From the NCBI GenBank assembly GCA_964551015.1, contig CAZKBP010000020.1, positions 1-64,000 on the forward strand: a stretch of DNA of 64,000 bases. Reading direction: 5' to 3'. Source of the stretch: CAZKBP01 sp964551015 (GTDB lineage Bacteria; Bacteroidota; Bacteroidia; Cytophagales; Microscillaceae). The position numbers and the translations under genes were made by a program. The notes beneath the pieces are model-generated. The model searched no databases and was not told the origin of the DNA. It saw only the letters and a list, made by a program, of their open reading frames with translations. Shown here one piece after another: positions 25,788 through 34,351 of the stretch. Each line of letters begins with the position of its first letter. The first letter of the stretch is position 1.

Positions 25788-25810
25788 AGCAGATTTTTTG
25801 GGAATCTGCT
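25788..25810 (-). other. Hairpin in the 5' leader of the DUF5686 gene
   Basis: AGCAGATT (25788-25795) pairs perfectly with AATCTGCT (25803-25810), 8 bp with a 7-base loop. It lies between the predicted -7 box (25817-25824) and the start codon at 25764, so it would form at the very 5' end of the mRNA. An mRNA-stability role is possible. Confidence 0.4.
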
Positions 25811-25816
25811 GTTTAG

Positions 25817-25824
25817 CAAATCTA
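25817..25824 (-). promoter_or_regulatory. -7 box of the DUF5686 gene
   Basis: TAGATTTG on the minus strand is a full match to TAnnTTTG, about 53 bases before the start codon. No clear -33 element was seen. Confidence 0.45.
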
Positions 25825-25989
25825 AATTATTTTTGACTTCTTTATCCATTTTCAGAAGAGAGATTCTGGATTGGGTGGGATTTTTTTGTACGACCCGTTG
25901 ACCAAGTAATTCATCAGAAAATGAGTTGCTATTTTAAAAATCTGCTAATCTATCCCTAACTTTAAGTAGGCATAATGCTTTACAGAGCT

Positions 25990-26757
25990 ATGAATTGTAA
26001 GAATTGTCATACTACGTTGACCGCAGAGGCCAAGTTTTGTCCTAACTGTGGTGCAAAAGTTGTCCAGGAGCGGATGACTTTGAAAAAATTACTATCAGAT
26101 ATTCTTGAGGCTTTGGGTTATGATAGTAAGTTCTTCGTTACGCTGAGGAGGTTAATATTCTCTCCCGAAAAACCACTGGGCGAATATCTAGCAGGCGTCA
26201 GAAAAAGATACATGAACCCTTTTACCTTTTTCGCCATTGGTGCGGCAGTTGCATTGCTGATTTTTGATCAATTTGATAAAGAATACATCGCTTTGACTGG
26301 CCAAATGGGAGAGGCACAGGCAGGTGTGTCTGGTGGAAGCGGTGCTGATGTGCCATTAAAGCTCTCTAACGAGGTCATTCAAAAAACAATCCTGAAGTAT
26401 TTTAACCTTTTTTCTTTTCTGCTTTTACCTGCGTATACTTGGGTTGCTTTTATTGTGTTTGGCAAGCCTTACAATTATGGAGAACATTTGGTCATAAATG
26501 CTTATCTACAAGGCTTTTCGTTGATGCTTACAGCCTTGTTTTTTCTAGTGAGTATTTTCACATTCTCTGGTTTGTATGGATTTAGCTTTCTGCTGACCAT
26601 CATTTACTACAGCTACACCTATGCTCGGTTGTACCAACATAATGTGTGGCAAGCCTTGTTCAGATTACTCAAATTCATCGGAGTGCTCCTCTTACTGGCG
26701 ATTGCCCTCTTTTTAGCGGGGGTAGTAATCGGCTTGCTGATACGTTATTTTAAATAA
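25990..26757 (+). CDS. DUF3667-like membrane protein with N-terminal zinc ribbon
   Basis: The product is 255 residues from the ATG at 25990 (MNCKNC); an ATG 15 bases upstream is also in frame. Residues 3-22 form a zinc ribbon with two CxxC knuckles (CKNC and CPNC). An amphipathic region then leads into about five hydrophobic segments in the last 190 residues, beginning NPFTFFAIGAAVALLIF. This layout fits the DUF3667 family of Bacteroidota, of unknown function. A near-consensus -7 sequence TAACTTTA lies about 30 bases upstream. The gene converges on rimO with a 22-base gap. Confidence 0.78.
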   Translation: MNCKNCHTTLTAEAKFCPNCGAKVVQERMTLKKLLSDILEALGYDSKFFVTLRRLIFSPEKPLGEYLAGVRKRYMNPFTFFAIGAAVALLIFDQFDKEYIALTGQMGEAQAGVSGGSGADVPLKLSNEVIQKTILKYFNLFSFLLLPAYTWVAFIVFGKPYNYGEHLVINAYLQGFSLMLTALFFLVSIFTFSGLYGFSFLLTIIYYSYTYARLYQHNVWQALFRLLKFIGVLLLLAIALFLAGVVIGLLIRYFK

Positions 26758-26779
26758 CTGGGATTTATGGACTTTGATC

Positions 26780-28093
26780 CTATTTTACCAGCTTTCCATA
26801 CAAATCAAATTCTTCGGCACTAGTGATTTCGACCTGAGCAAAATCGCCGATGCGCAGATAGTTTTGCTCCGCCGGAACCAAGACTTCATTGTCTACCTCG
26901 GGCGAATCATAATGGGTACGCCCCACGAAGTAGCCGCCTTCTTTTCGGTCGAAGAGTACTTGAAAAGTCTGTCCGATTTTCTGTTGGTTGAGTTCGTGAG
27001 AAATGCCTTGTTGTAGTTCCATGATCGTATTAGCCCTTTCTTGCTTTACTTCTTCGGGCACCTCATCGGGCATTGTGAAGCTGTGGGTTTGCTCCTCGTG
27101 CGAATAAGTAAAAATGCCCAGTCGGTCAAAGCGCATTTTCTCCACGAAGTCATACATTTCCTCAAAATCGGCCTCGGTTTCGCCCGGATGCCCTGCGATG
27201 AGGGTGGTACGAATCGCAATTTCTGGGATTTGCTGGCGGATATGGTCTACCAAGGCTTCGGTTTTGGGGCGATTAATGCCCCGACGCATTTTTTTGAGCA
27301 TTTCGCTGGAGCCGTGTTGGAGAGGCATATCCAAATAGGGGCAAATATTTTCGCGCCTTTTCATCACCTCCAAAATATCCATCGGGAAGCCTGCCGGATA
27401 AGCATATTGCAAACGAATCCAATCGATGCCTTCTACCTCGGCCAGATGATCTAAAAGCTCGGCCAAATTGCGTTTTTTATAAATGTCCAAGCCGTAATAG
27501 GTCAAGTCTTGGGCAATGAGAATCAGTTCTTTGGTGCCATTCCTTGCCAGATTTTGGGCTTGTTGTACCAAGCTTTCAATGGGTTGTGAAACGTGTTTGC
27601 CCCGCATCAGCGGGATGGCGCAGAAGGAGCAAGGTCGATCGCAACCCTCGGCGATTTTCAGGTAAGCATAATGCGCAGGAGTGCTAATGAGGCGTTCGCC
27701 CACGAGTTCGTGTTTGTAATCTGCTTTGAACTTTTTGAGCAGCCGAGGTAAATCTCTGGTGCCAAAATAAGCATCTACCTGTGGAATTTCCTTTTCTAAA
27801 TCCGCCTTGTATCGCTCTGACAAGCAACCTGTTACGTAAACTTTGTCTACCCAACCCTTTTCTTTGGCTTCGGCGTATTGCAAGATCGTCTCAATGGATT
27901 CCTGCTTGGCATTCTCGATAAAACCACAGGTGTTGATCACGACCACATTGGCCTCTGAATCCTCGGCTTCGTGGGTCGTTTCAATGCCATTACCACGCAG
28001 TTGGGTCAAAATATTTTCTGAATCCACTAGGTTTTTGGAGCAACCCAGCGTTACGATATTCACTTTCTCTTTTTGATTTCCCTTAGTTTTCAT
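26780..28093 (-). CDS. rimO: Ribosomal protein S12 methylthiotransferase RimO
   Basis: This 437-residue radical-SAM enzyme adds a methylthio group to a conserved aspartate of ribosomal protein S12. The N-terminal MTTase domain carries the three cysteines for the first 4Fe-4S cluster: Cys18 (LGCSKN), Cys56 (NTCGF) and Cys90 (TGCLS). The radical-SAM CxxxCxxC is Cys151, Cys155 and Cys158 (GCDRPCSFC). A TRAM domain ends the protein. The LGCSKNLVDSE start separates RimO from the tRNA enzyme MiaB. The start at 28093 is followed by the family N-terminus within 12 residues. Its upstream region contains an unusual inverted-repeat array. Confidence 0.94.
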   Translation of the reverse strand: MKTKGNQKEKVNIVTLGCSKNLVDSENILTQLRGNGIETTHEAEDSEANVVVINTCGFIENAKQESIETILQYAEAKEKGWVDKVYVTGCLSERYKADLEKEIPQVDAYFGTRDLPRLLKKFKADYKHELVGERLISTPAHYAYLKIAEGCDRPCSFCAIPLMRGKHVSQPIESLVQQAQNLARNGTKELILIAQDLTYYGLDIYKKRNLAELLDHLAEVEGIDWIRLQYAYPAGFPMDILEVMKRRENICPYLDMPLQHGSSEMLKKMRRGINRPKTEALVDHIRQQIPEIAIRTTLIAGHPGETEADFEEMYDFVEKMRFDRLGIFTYSHEEQTHSFTMPDEVPEEVKQERANTIMELQQGISHELNQQKIGQTFQVLFDRKEGGYFVGRTHYDSPEVDNEVLVPAEQNYLRIGDFAQVEITSAEEFDLYGKLVK

Positions 28094-28103
28094 GTTCTTA
28101 TTT

Positions 28104-28300
28104 AGTCCACGGTCGGCAGTCCACCGTCCACCCTTATTTTTTCAAATCTAATTTTCATTTTCATTTTCAAGTCCACGGTCGGCAGTCCACCGTCCACAAC
28201 CTAACTTACAAACTGTCGTCTGTGGTCTGCCGACTCACTTACAAACTGTCGTCTGTCGTCTGTGGACTGCCGACTCACTTACAAACTGTCGTCTACCGAC
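28104..28300. repeat. Array of direct and inverted short repeats between murB and rimO
   Basis: A 27-base unit (GTCCACGGTCGGCAGTCCAC plus CGTCCAC) occurs identically at 28105-28131 and 28171-28197. It is followed by three copies of a second unit starting CT(A/C)ACTTACAAACTGTCGTCT at 28201-28233, 28234-28273 and 28274-28300. The second unit contains GTGG(A/T)CTGCCGAC, the reverse complement of GTCGGCAGTCCAC in the first, so copies can pair into long hairpins. No protein is encoded. It lies between two genes read in the same direction. Confidence 0.8.
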
Positions 28301-28306
28301 TTAAAA

Positions 28307-29323
28307 TTAATACACATTGATCTCTCTCTGTAGACTGATTCCAAATTTTTCAAGAATGGATTGTTGAATTTTTTGGGATAGGGCTAGAATTGCTTGTCCA
28401 CTGCCCCCACCGTAGTTCACCAAAACAAGGGCTTGTTGGGGATGTACGCCGATTTGACCAAAGCGTTGCCCTTTCCAGCCTGCCCGATCAATGAGCCAAC
28501 CCGCGGGGACTTTGATTAAGTTTTCGTTCACGGGATAACTGACTATATCAGGAAATTGTTCCTGTAAAGCTTCAAACTGTTTGATTGGAATTTCAGGGTT
28601 TTTAAAAAAACTTCCTGCATTACCAATTTCTTTGGGGTCAGGGAGCTTACTCTGGCGAATCTGACAAACGGCTTGACTAATGGCTCGGATGCTTAGTTCT
28701 TTGACCTGCATTTCTTCCAAGGTCTGCTGAATCGCCCCATAACTGGTATTAAAAGTCGGGTATTTATTCAATCGCAGATTCACGTGCGTGATCACGTATT
28801 GATCTTTGGCTTCGTGCTTGAAAATACTCTCTCGGTAGCCAAAAGCACATTCCGCTTTGGAAAAAGTTTTGATTTGATGATTGGACAGAGAGAAGGCTTC
28901 TACACTTGCTATAACCTCCTTGATTTCTACCCCGTAAGCCCCGATATTCTGCATGGGAGCCGCCCCTACCGTTCCTGGAATTAGGGAGAGATTTTCTATC
29001 CCAGCATAATTTCTTTCCAAACAATAGAGCACAAATTCATGCCAGTTTTCGCCTGCGCCCACTCGCAACCAGACATGATTTTGGTCTTCCTGAGTTTTTT
29101 GAATGCCTAAAATTTGGTTTCTCAGCACTAAGCCCTCGAAATCTTGGGTAAAAAGCACATTGCTCCCGCCGCCTAAAATGAGTTTGGGCATCTCTGGAAA
29201 TTTTTGTAATAAGGACTTCAGTTCTTCCAAGCTATGAAAGTCAGCAAAGTAGCGTGCCTGACTTTCTACCGCAAAAGTATGGAAGGGCTGGAGGTTGTAA
29301 TCGGATCGTATTGCTATCATCAA
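28307..29323 (-). CDS. murB: UDP-N-acetylmuramate dehydrogenase MurB
   Basis: This 338-residue FAD enzyme reduces UDP-GlcNAc-enolpyruvate with NADPH to make UDP-MurNAc, the second committed step of peptidoglycan synthesis. The FAD domain has LILGGGSNVLF (about 48-58) and the region LSLIPGTVGAAPMQNIGAYG. The C-terminal substrate domain has GNAGSFFKNP, whose serine is the general acid, and GWLIDRAGWKG. It is the long, E. coli-like (type I) form. Two adjacent ATGs (29323 and 29320) are equivalent. The gene just downstream is rimO, with the repeat array in between. Confidence 0.94.
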   Translation of the reverse strand: MMIAIRSDYNLQPFHTFAVESQARYFADFHSLEELKSLLQKFPEMPKLILGGGSNVLFTQDFEGLVLRNQILGIQKTQEDQNHVWLRVGAGENWHEFVLYCLERNYAGIENLSLIPGTVGAAPMQNIGAYGVEIKEVIASVEAFSLSNHQIKTFSKAECAFGYRESIFKHEAKDQYVITHVNLRLNKYPTFNTSYGAIQQTLEEMQVKELSIRAISQAVCQIRQSKLPDPKEIGNAGSFFKNPEIPIKQFEALQEQFPDIVSYPVNENLIKVPAGWLIDRAGWKGQRFGQIGVHPQQALVLVNYGGGSGQAILALSQKIQQSILEKFGISLQREINVY

Positions 29324-29594
29324 ATCTTTATCAGTTGTGGGTGGTTAGTTAGGCCTCTCAGTGCTTCATCTTCACTGGGCTTGGTCTCTCCACGAATCAC
29401 ACTTAGTCATCTAAGCTAAGTCCGTGCAAATTAGGCTGAATTTCTTACATCCCGTATATTCAAGGATAAATCGTGAGGACTTTAATGGCTAAATTTTGTT
29501 GATTATGAAAGCTAATTGGCTCCTTTTTTCGTAAAAACAAATATAACCGCCTGAATCAGTAATTTTTTATGATGGAAAGTGAATAAAGAAAACC

Positions 29595-30248
29595 ATGAAA
29601 ATCTCAAAATTATCAACAAACTATTACCTGTCTTGGGCTTTTAGTATCCTGTTCGTACTACAGAATACGATCGCCACAGCACAGAAGAAAAACGCCGACT
29701 GGACCAGAGAGATGTACCAACAGGTTTCTCTGGAAAATTTCCGCAAGGAAAAATGCTTCAAAGCCAAAGTGGAAACAGAAAACATTGACTATCCGCGCCT
29801 CAACGCTTGTCTTTTTTATCTAACCAACGAAGTCAGACAAGAAAACAATCTGAAATTGCTCTCCTACTCTGCCGCCTTGGAGATTGCCGCTTGGCACCAC
29901 TCAAGGGCGATGGTAGAAGATGATTTTTTTGGGCATATCAATCCCAAAGACCAAGCGCGTGATTCACAAGAAAAAAGAGCCAAGTTAGCCGGCATCAAAA
30001 ATCCGCTCTTAACCGAAAACATTGCGATGCTGAGCTTTTCCTCGGCTAAAAAGAGTTACTTAGAATTGGCAGAATCAATCGTGGAGCAATGGATGGAAAT
30101 CGAGTCTAGTCAAGAAAATATTCTGTCCGAAGAAGCCTTACAACTCGGTTGCGGTATTTACATCAGCCAACGCAGATGCTATGCTACGCAATGTTTACAG
30201 AAAAATCAATTGATTCAAATCGCTCAGGCCAAGGATATTTTACCCTAA
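29595..30248 (+). CDS. Exported CAP-superfamily (SCP/PR1-like) protein
   Basis: This 217-residue protein has a signal peptide (residues 1-30, ending ATAQ). The CAP domain covers about 68-215, with helix 1 YLTNEVRQENNLKLLSYS and candidate metal-site residues His101/His102 (WHHSRAM), His114 (FFGHINP) and Glu141 (LTENIA). Paired cysteines near the C-terminus (GCGIYI, RRCYATQC) probably form disulfides. The function of bacterial CAP proteins is mostly unknown; binding of small molecules or lipids and protease-like roles are proposed. It converges on the ArsA-type gene with a 41-base gap. Confidence 0.82.
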   Translation: MKISKLSTNYYLSWAFSILFVLQNTIATAQKKNADWTREMYQQVSLENFRKEKCFKAKVETENIDYPRLNACLFYLTNEVRQENNLKLLSYSAALEIAAWHHSRAMVEDDFFGHINPKDQARDSQEKRAKLAGIKNPLLTENIAMLSFSSAKKSYLELAESIVEQWMEIESSQENILSEEALQLGCGIYISQRRCYATQCLQKNQLIQIAQAKDILP

Positions 30249-30289
30249 ACTGGCTGGGCTGGGAACATTCTTTTGCTTTCTTTTCCATC

Positions 30290-31453
30290 TCAACCCTTCT
30301 TGACAAACTGCACCACGAGCCACCCCTGCTCCCAATGCTCCTCTTTCAAATCAAAATAACTCAGAAACTGCGGTAAGAAAAAATTACGACGCTTATTTCC
30401 CAATTGCACGATCATTTGGCTACCAATCCGATTAATCGTTAAATTTTCACCCTCGGTAAAAGGAAGTTTAATTTTAACTAAGTATTTATCTTCCTTTTCC
30501 TCTACTTGTAGAGGCAATTCCTTGTAAAAAATCGCCTTCGGGTCTTGATCTTGATACAATTGAGAAGCAATCTGTTCTAATAATTCACTTCCAAATACCT
30601 CTTGCCCTAAGTGCGGAATCTGAAAAATAGGCAAGGGGACAAAATCTTCTCGAATTTCTTGTAAATATTGAGACTGTTTTTCTAGGTATTTTTGGAAAAT
30701 CCCGACCGAAGTTTCCTGAGGCAGCACCCGATTAATTACCACGGCATCTACAATATAGCCATACATTTGCAGATAAGTATAGGCGCGTTTGGCTTCATTG
30801 ATGACCATTTTTTCGGGGTTCAGTACCACCCGCACACTACAAATTTCGGGATTGCTAAATAGCTCCTGCACTTTTTGTAGTTTGGTAAAGAGGGTATCAA
30901 GCTCCTCATAGCCCTTATCTAGGGGCACGCCCGTGAACGTTCTGACCATAGAACCCACAGCTTGTACCGTGAATTTCTGGAAGGGAAAGGCTTTACTTGT
31001 CCACCATTGGGCTACTTGAGGAATGGTGAGCAGGGTCAAAGTTTCGCCCGTAGGAGCACTGTCAATGATGACTACATCGTAGGCATTTTCGCTGTAATAT
31101 TTCTCGATCCAAAGAAAAGCCGAGGCTTCTTCCATTCCGGGTAAGGCCGATAATTCCTCAGCCACTACGCTTCGGAAACCTTGCAACTTGAAAAGAGCCA
31201 AGAGCAAGTTCTTAGTATTGCTCCAGTATTTTTTCATAGAATAATAAACATCTAGTTCTTGGCCGTACAAATTTTCTCGCACGAGGGTAGGCTCAGGCCC
31301 TAGCTTGAAATCCAAGGCATCGGAGAGACTATGGGCAGGATCAGTGGAGATGACCAAGGTTTTGTAGCCGAGTTGAGCAGTACGAAAAGCCGTAGCGGCG
31401 GCGGTCGTAGTTTTGCCAACGCCACCCTTGCCCGTGAAAAGTATGATACGCAT
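30290..31453 (-). CDS. ArsA/GET3-family ATPase with C-terminal HSP20-like domain
   Basis: The product is 387 residues from the ATG at 31453 (MRIILFTGKGGVGKTT). The frame is open 61 codons further upstream, but that part overlaps the preceding gene and is not family-like. The deviant Walker A is GKGGVGKTT (8-16). Other signature loops are STDPAHSLSDA and the Walker B/switch IDSAPTGETLTLL. Residues about 300-385 form an alpha-crystallin-like beta domain (YLVKIKLPF ... MIVQLGNKRRNFFLP), an arrangement known as ArsA_HSP20. Arsenic-related genes and the CxxC of eukaryotic GET3 are absent, so a protein-targeting or chaperone-like ATPase is more likely than an arsenite pump. It follows the 2H-phosphoesterase gene by 29 bases. 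Confidence 0.86.
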   Translation of the reverse strand: MRIILFTGKGGVGKTTTAAATAFRTAQLGYKTLVISTDPAHSLSDALDFKLGPEPTLVRENLYGQELDVYYSMKKYWSNTKNLLLALFKLQGFRSVVAEELSALPGMEEASAFLWIEKYYSENAYDVVIIDSAPTGETLTLLTIPQVAQWWTSKAFPFQKFTVQAVGSMVRTFTGVPLDKGYEELDTLFTKLQKVQELFSNPEICSVRVVLNPEKMVINEAKRAYTYLQMYGYIVDAVVINRVLPQETSVGIFQKYLEKQSQYLQEIREDFVPLPIFQIPHLGQEVFGSELLEQIASQLYQDQDPKAIFYKELPLQVEEKEDKYLVKIKLPFTEGENLTINRIGSQMIVQLGNKRRNFFLPQFLSYFDLKEEHWEQGWLVVQFVKKG

Positions 31454-31482
31454 AAAGTTCCTAATGTTTAATATGATGCTAT

Positions 31483-32043
31483 TCAGGCTAAGGATGAAGC
31501 TAGCGCAAACTCTTGTAAAATTTCCCAACGGTTTTCCCCTAATCTGAGCAAAGAAATGGTTTGTGCTGAAAAAGTTCTTTGATAGACCTTGTTTTTGAAC
31601 TCCTCCCAAGCTTGGTAAAATTGCGCTTCTTCCCAATCCCGATTAGCGATGGTCATATGTGGGTGAAAAGTTTGATGATAAAATCTGGCATTAAAAATCC
31701 CTAACTTTTCTTTGAGAACTGTTTTTAAGTCAGATTGTATGTTTTGTAAGGAGGAATTTTCTTCGGGATGAATAAAAAGCACACGAGGCTCGAAGCAATC
31801 AAAGCCATCCAAATGAATGTCAAAGGCTTGATACGCTGCACCAAAGCTAGCCAGGGTAGCAGATAATGCTGCTTCTTCATCTTCCCGCCTATGAAAAGGC
31901 ATATAGAGCGTAATATGCGCCGGAGAACGTAGAGCCGTACGGGTTCCATATTTTTCGGCCAGATCATTTTTAAAAGCTTTTACCTCCGAGAGAATGGGTT
32001 CGGGCGGGAGGATTGCCATAAAATAAAGCTTTTTCTCAGCCAT
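31483..32043 (-). CDS. 2H phosphoesterase / 2'-5' RNA ligase-like protein
   Basis: This 186-residue protein has the two HxT motifs that define the LigT/2H superfamily: His43-Ile-Thr45 (AHITLYMPF) and His129-Met-Thr131 (HPHMTIANR). Members hydrolyse or ligate 2'-5' phosphodiester or 2',3'-cyclic phosphate bonds in RNA or small nucleotides. It is likely cotranscribed with the ArsA-type gene downstream. Upstream on the same strand lie the MBL/cNMP and cyclase genes, only 43 bases away, so a shared nucleotide-related role is possible. The substrate is unknown. Confidence 0.85.
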   Translation of the reverse strand: MAEKKLYFMAILPPEPILSEVKAFKNDLAEKYGTRTALRSPAHITLYMPFHRREDEEAALSATLASFGAAYQAFDIHLDGFDCFEPRVLFIHPEENSSLQNIQSDLKTVLKEKLGIFNARFYHQTFHPHMTIANRDWEEAQFYQAWEEFKNKVYQRTFSAQTISLLRLGENRWEILQEFALASSLA

Positions 32044-32086
32044 CTTGAATCAGCAATTGTCTCTTGAGTAGTTTCTAAAAATAGTG

Positions 32087-34294
32087 CTACTGCAAACTGG
32101 CACTGCGCTTGTCTGCCACGTCTAGTAATTTCCAGTAAACGATGGGAATATTTAAGACCACCTCGGAAGGAACGTGATAAAGCTCCGTATTTTCCAGAAA
32201 AAAGATTTCTAGTTCGTGCTTATTAGTTCCAAAGGAGTTTTCAGCCCCGAAGAAGTCTCCTACTTTTAGGTTCTCAATCACGGCTCCCTCTTTGGTGAGG
32301 AGAGCGGCCTTGCCCTTGACGATGATATAAAGCCCTGAGCCTTCGAAGATAGGAAAATATTCACCTTTTAGAAAACCTTGTTCGGTTACAGTTTGGGCGA
32401 TTTTGATGTAAACGGGCAGGGAAATATTTTCGCTTAACAACCAAGTGTTGCTGAGCGTGATCACGCGGTTTTCTAGCTGGTTAAATTCTTCTACTAAATT
32501 ATGCCTTTTGACAAAAGCCAAGTATTGTTCGGCAGGAATTTGCAGGGCAGTAATATAACAGGAGGCCCGGCAGGTCGCCTTGGTGGTAATGTCGTTATCG
32601 TCAATATAAAACCCGATTAAAGAGCCCGCGGACAAGTAATTTTCTATGCCCGTGCGAGGGTAAACCAACTCCACTGCTCCCGTGAGTAGCAAGAACACAT
32701 AAGGATAACGCATACCCTGCCGGAAAAGAGTATCTCCTGCATTTTTGTTGACCAAGGGGCAATTTAGCAACGCATAAATTTCATAATCAGGGACTTCTGG
32801 AAAATAAAAACGCAGATATTTATAGCCAAAAGTGCGAAGAAAATCTTGATGGGTTTCTACCAATGGGTCTACACTGCCAAAGGGGGCAAAAGACCCGATT
32901 TGCTTCTCTTCGGTGGTCAAGGGGCGGGAAATATGGGCTAACAAAATCTTAGGAGTCTTATCTTGCATAAAGTCCTGAGCCTCCCCATGGATCATCCCTC
33001 CACCAATATCAATTTTTTTCAGGTCGGTGGGGAGCAGATAATCTGCCATGGTTTTTTCTAGATAGTGCCTGAAAGATTGATCTTCGGTATCTTTGTAAAT
33101 ATTATTTTCTAGTACCCGAAAAGAAGAAACATCGGCTAGATGCCCGTAGGTACGGTAACGGTCTTCCCAGAAAGTGCGGAAGTAGAAGATGTTGGTCTCT
33201 ACGGGGTGAGGTGAAAGTACAGGTTTGACCTCCATTCCCTCGATATTATTCCATTGGTCCAGCTCGAGGTCGTGCACATCAAAGAAGCAAGCAAAGTTTT
33301 CCTCAGAAATGGACATCAGCGCGCAGAGCTTTTTAGCCACCGAGGCTCTCACCAGGGGAGAGGCAAAGTATTTGATCCGGTGGTCGGAGCGAACAAAAGC
33401 CGTTAGCCCTGCAAAATGGTCGTCGTGCACGTGCGTATTAAAAATGCCTGCCACTTCGTTGATACTAATGCCCATGGCGGTCATACTCGTAATCAAGTCA
33501 GGCCCTGCATCAATCAGGTAGATTTTCCCTTGGAACATCACCATACTGGCCATACAAGGGCGATTCACATCCCAAGCGTCTCCTTCACCCGTATGTACCA
33601 CCGAGAAGTACTGCCGTTCCAGTTGGCGATACCCCAAGTAATAAGGAGGTTCGTATTGTTCTTTATTGCGAAGGTTCAGGTCTATGGTTACGTTGGTATC
33701 TTCGTAACTAATCTCGTAAGTATTGACATCTTTGCGTAAAATGTGGACTCCCTGACGAATTTCGGTCGGTTGGTCATCTACGATGATTTGGTCTACCAAT
33801 TGGCTGGAGGGTCTGAGTTGACCAAAGGCAAATTTCAACTTAATGTGCATGACGTGGTCGGCCAGTTCTTGGGAGGCACCTGTGGAGAGAATTTCTTCCC
33901 GATTGATCAGCCCGTAATTCCCTCGGTAGAAGTACTCTAGCTGTGCCTTGATTTGTATTTCAGAGCCGATCAGCAGGGGTTTTTCTCCAGTGTTATTCGG
34001 GTGATTCGGAATCAACATTCCCTGTGAATAAAGCATCTGTAGGAGTGGGAATTCGGCTAAGTTTGATAATGAGCCGTTTTGGAGTAATACGTCCGAGAGG
34101 AGGATGGCATTGGGTCCGGTTTCGTAGCGCCAGTTTTCTTGCTCTACCGTATCGACTAGTCCTCTTTTTTTAAGATGCTTGACCGTATCGGCGGGGCAAC
34201 CACATAAAATTTTGAGACGAGCTTCTGGAATTTCTACCCAGTAGATGCCCGTACTTACCTTAGATATTTCTATTTTTTTCTGTACCACGCTCAA
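32087..34294 (-). CDS. Metallo-beta-lactamase-fold protein with two cNMP-binding-like domains
   Basis: In this 735-residue protein residues 1-215 are an unrecognised N-terminal region (KVSTGIYWVEIPEARLKILC near 12-31). Residues about 230-460 form an MBL hydrolase core with HxHxDH (His288, His290, Asp292, His293), His363, Asp388 and His436 as candidate metal ligands. The position before HxHxDH (GIFNTHVHDDHFAGL) looks typical. Two cyclic-nucleotide-binding-like beta rolls follow, about 515-600 and 635-720. Neither has the canonical phosphate-binding cassette: the first reads AGSLIGFYID and the second VGDFFGAENSFG, without the Glu/Arg pair. The upstream gene, on the same strand 57 bases away, is a cNMP-binding/cyclase protein. 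The pair suggests a nucleotide-signalling role, with the MBL core possibly a phosphodiesterase. Confidence 0.8.
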   Translation of the reverse strand: MSVVQKKIEISKVSTGIYWVEIPEARLKILCGCPADTVKHLKKRGLVDTVEQENWRYETGPNAILLSDVLLQNGSLSNLAEFPLLQMLYSQGMLIPNHPNNTGEKPLLIGSEIQIKAQLEYFYRGNYGLINREEILSTGASQELADHVMHIKLKFAFGQLRPSSQLVDQIIVDDQPTEIRQGVHILRKDVNTYEISYEDTNVTIDLNLRNKEQYEPPYYLGYRQLERQYFSVVHTGEGDAWDVNRPCMASMVMFQGKIYLIDAGPDLITSMTAMGISINEVAGIFNTHVHDDHFAGLTAFVRSDHRIKYFASPLVRASVAKKLCALMSISEENFACFFDVHDLELDQWNNIEGMEVKPVLSPHPVETNIFYFRTFWEDRYRTYGHLADVSSFRVLENNIYKDTEDQSFRHYLEKTMADYLLPTDLKKIDIGGGMIHGEAQDFMQDKTPKILLAHISRPLTTEEKQIGSFAPFGSVDPLVETHQDFLRTFGYKYLRFYFPEVPDYEIYALLNCPLVNKNAGDTLFRQGMRYPYVFLLLTGAVELVYPRTGIENYLSAGSLIGFYIDDNDITTKATCRASCYITALQIPAEQYLAFVKRHNLVEEFNQLENRVITLSNTWLLSENISLPVYIKIAQTVTEQGFLKGEYFPIFEGSGLYIIVKGKAALLTKEGAVIENLKVGDFFGAENSFGTNKHELEIFFLENTELYHVPSEVVLNIPIVYWKLLDVADKRSASLQ

Positions 34295-34351
34295 TGAAGC
34301 CTGATGAATGAAGATGATTGATTAAATGAGACCTGAAATTATATAAATAAT

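Noticed and set aside
29538..29545. TATATTTG on the minus strand as a promoter of murB
   Set aside because: It matches the -7 box but lies 215 bases before the start, and no -33 element is at the right distance.
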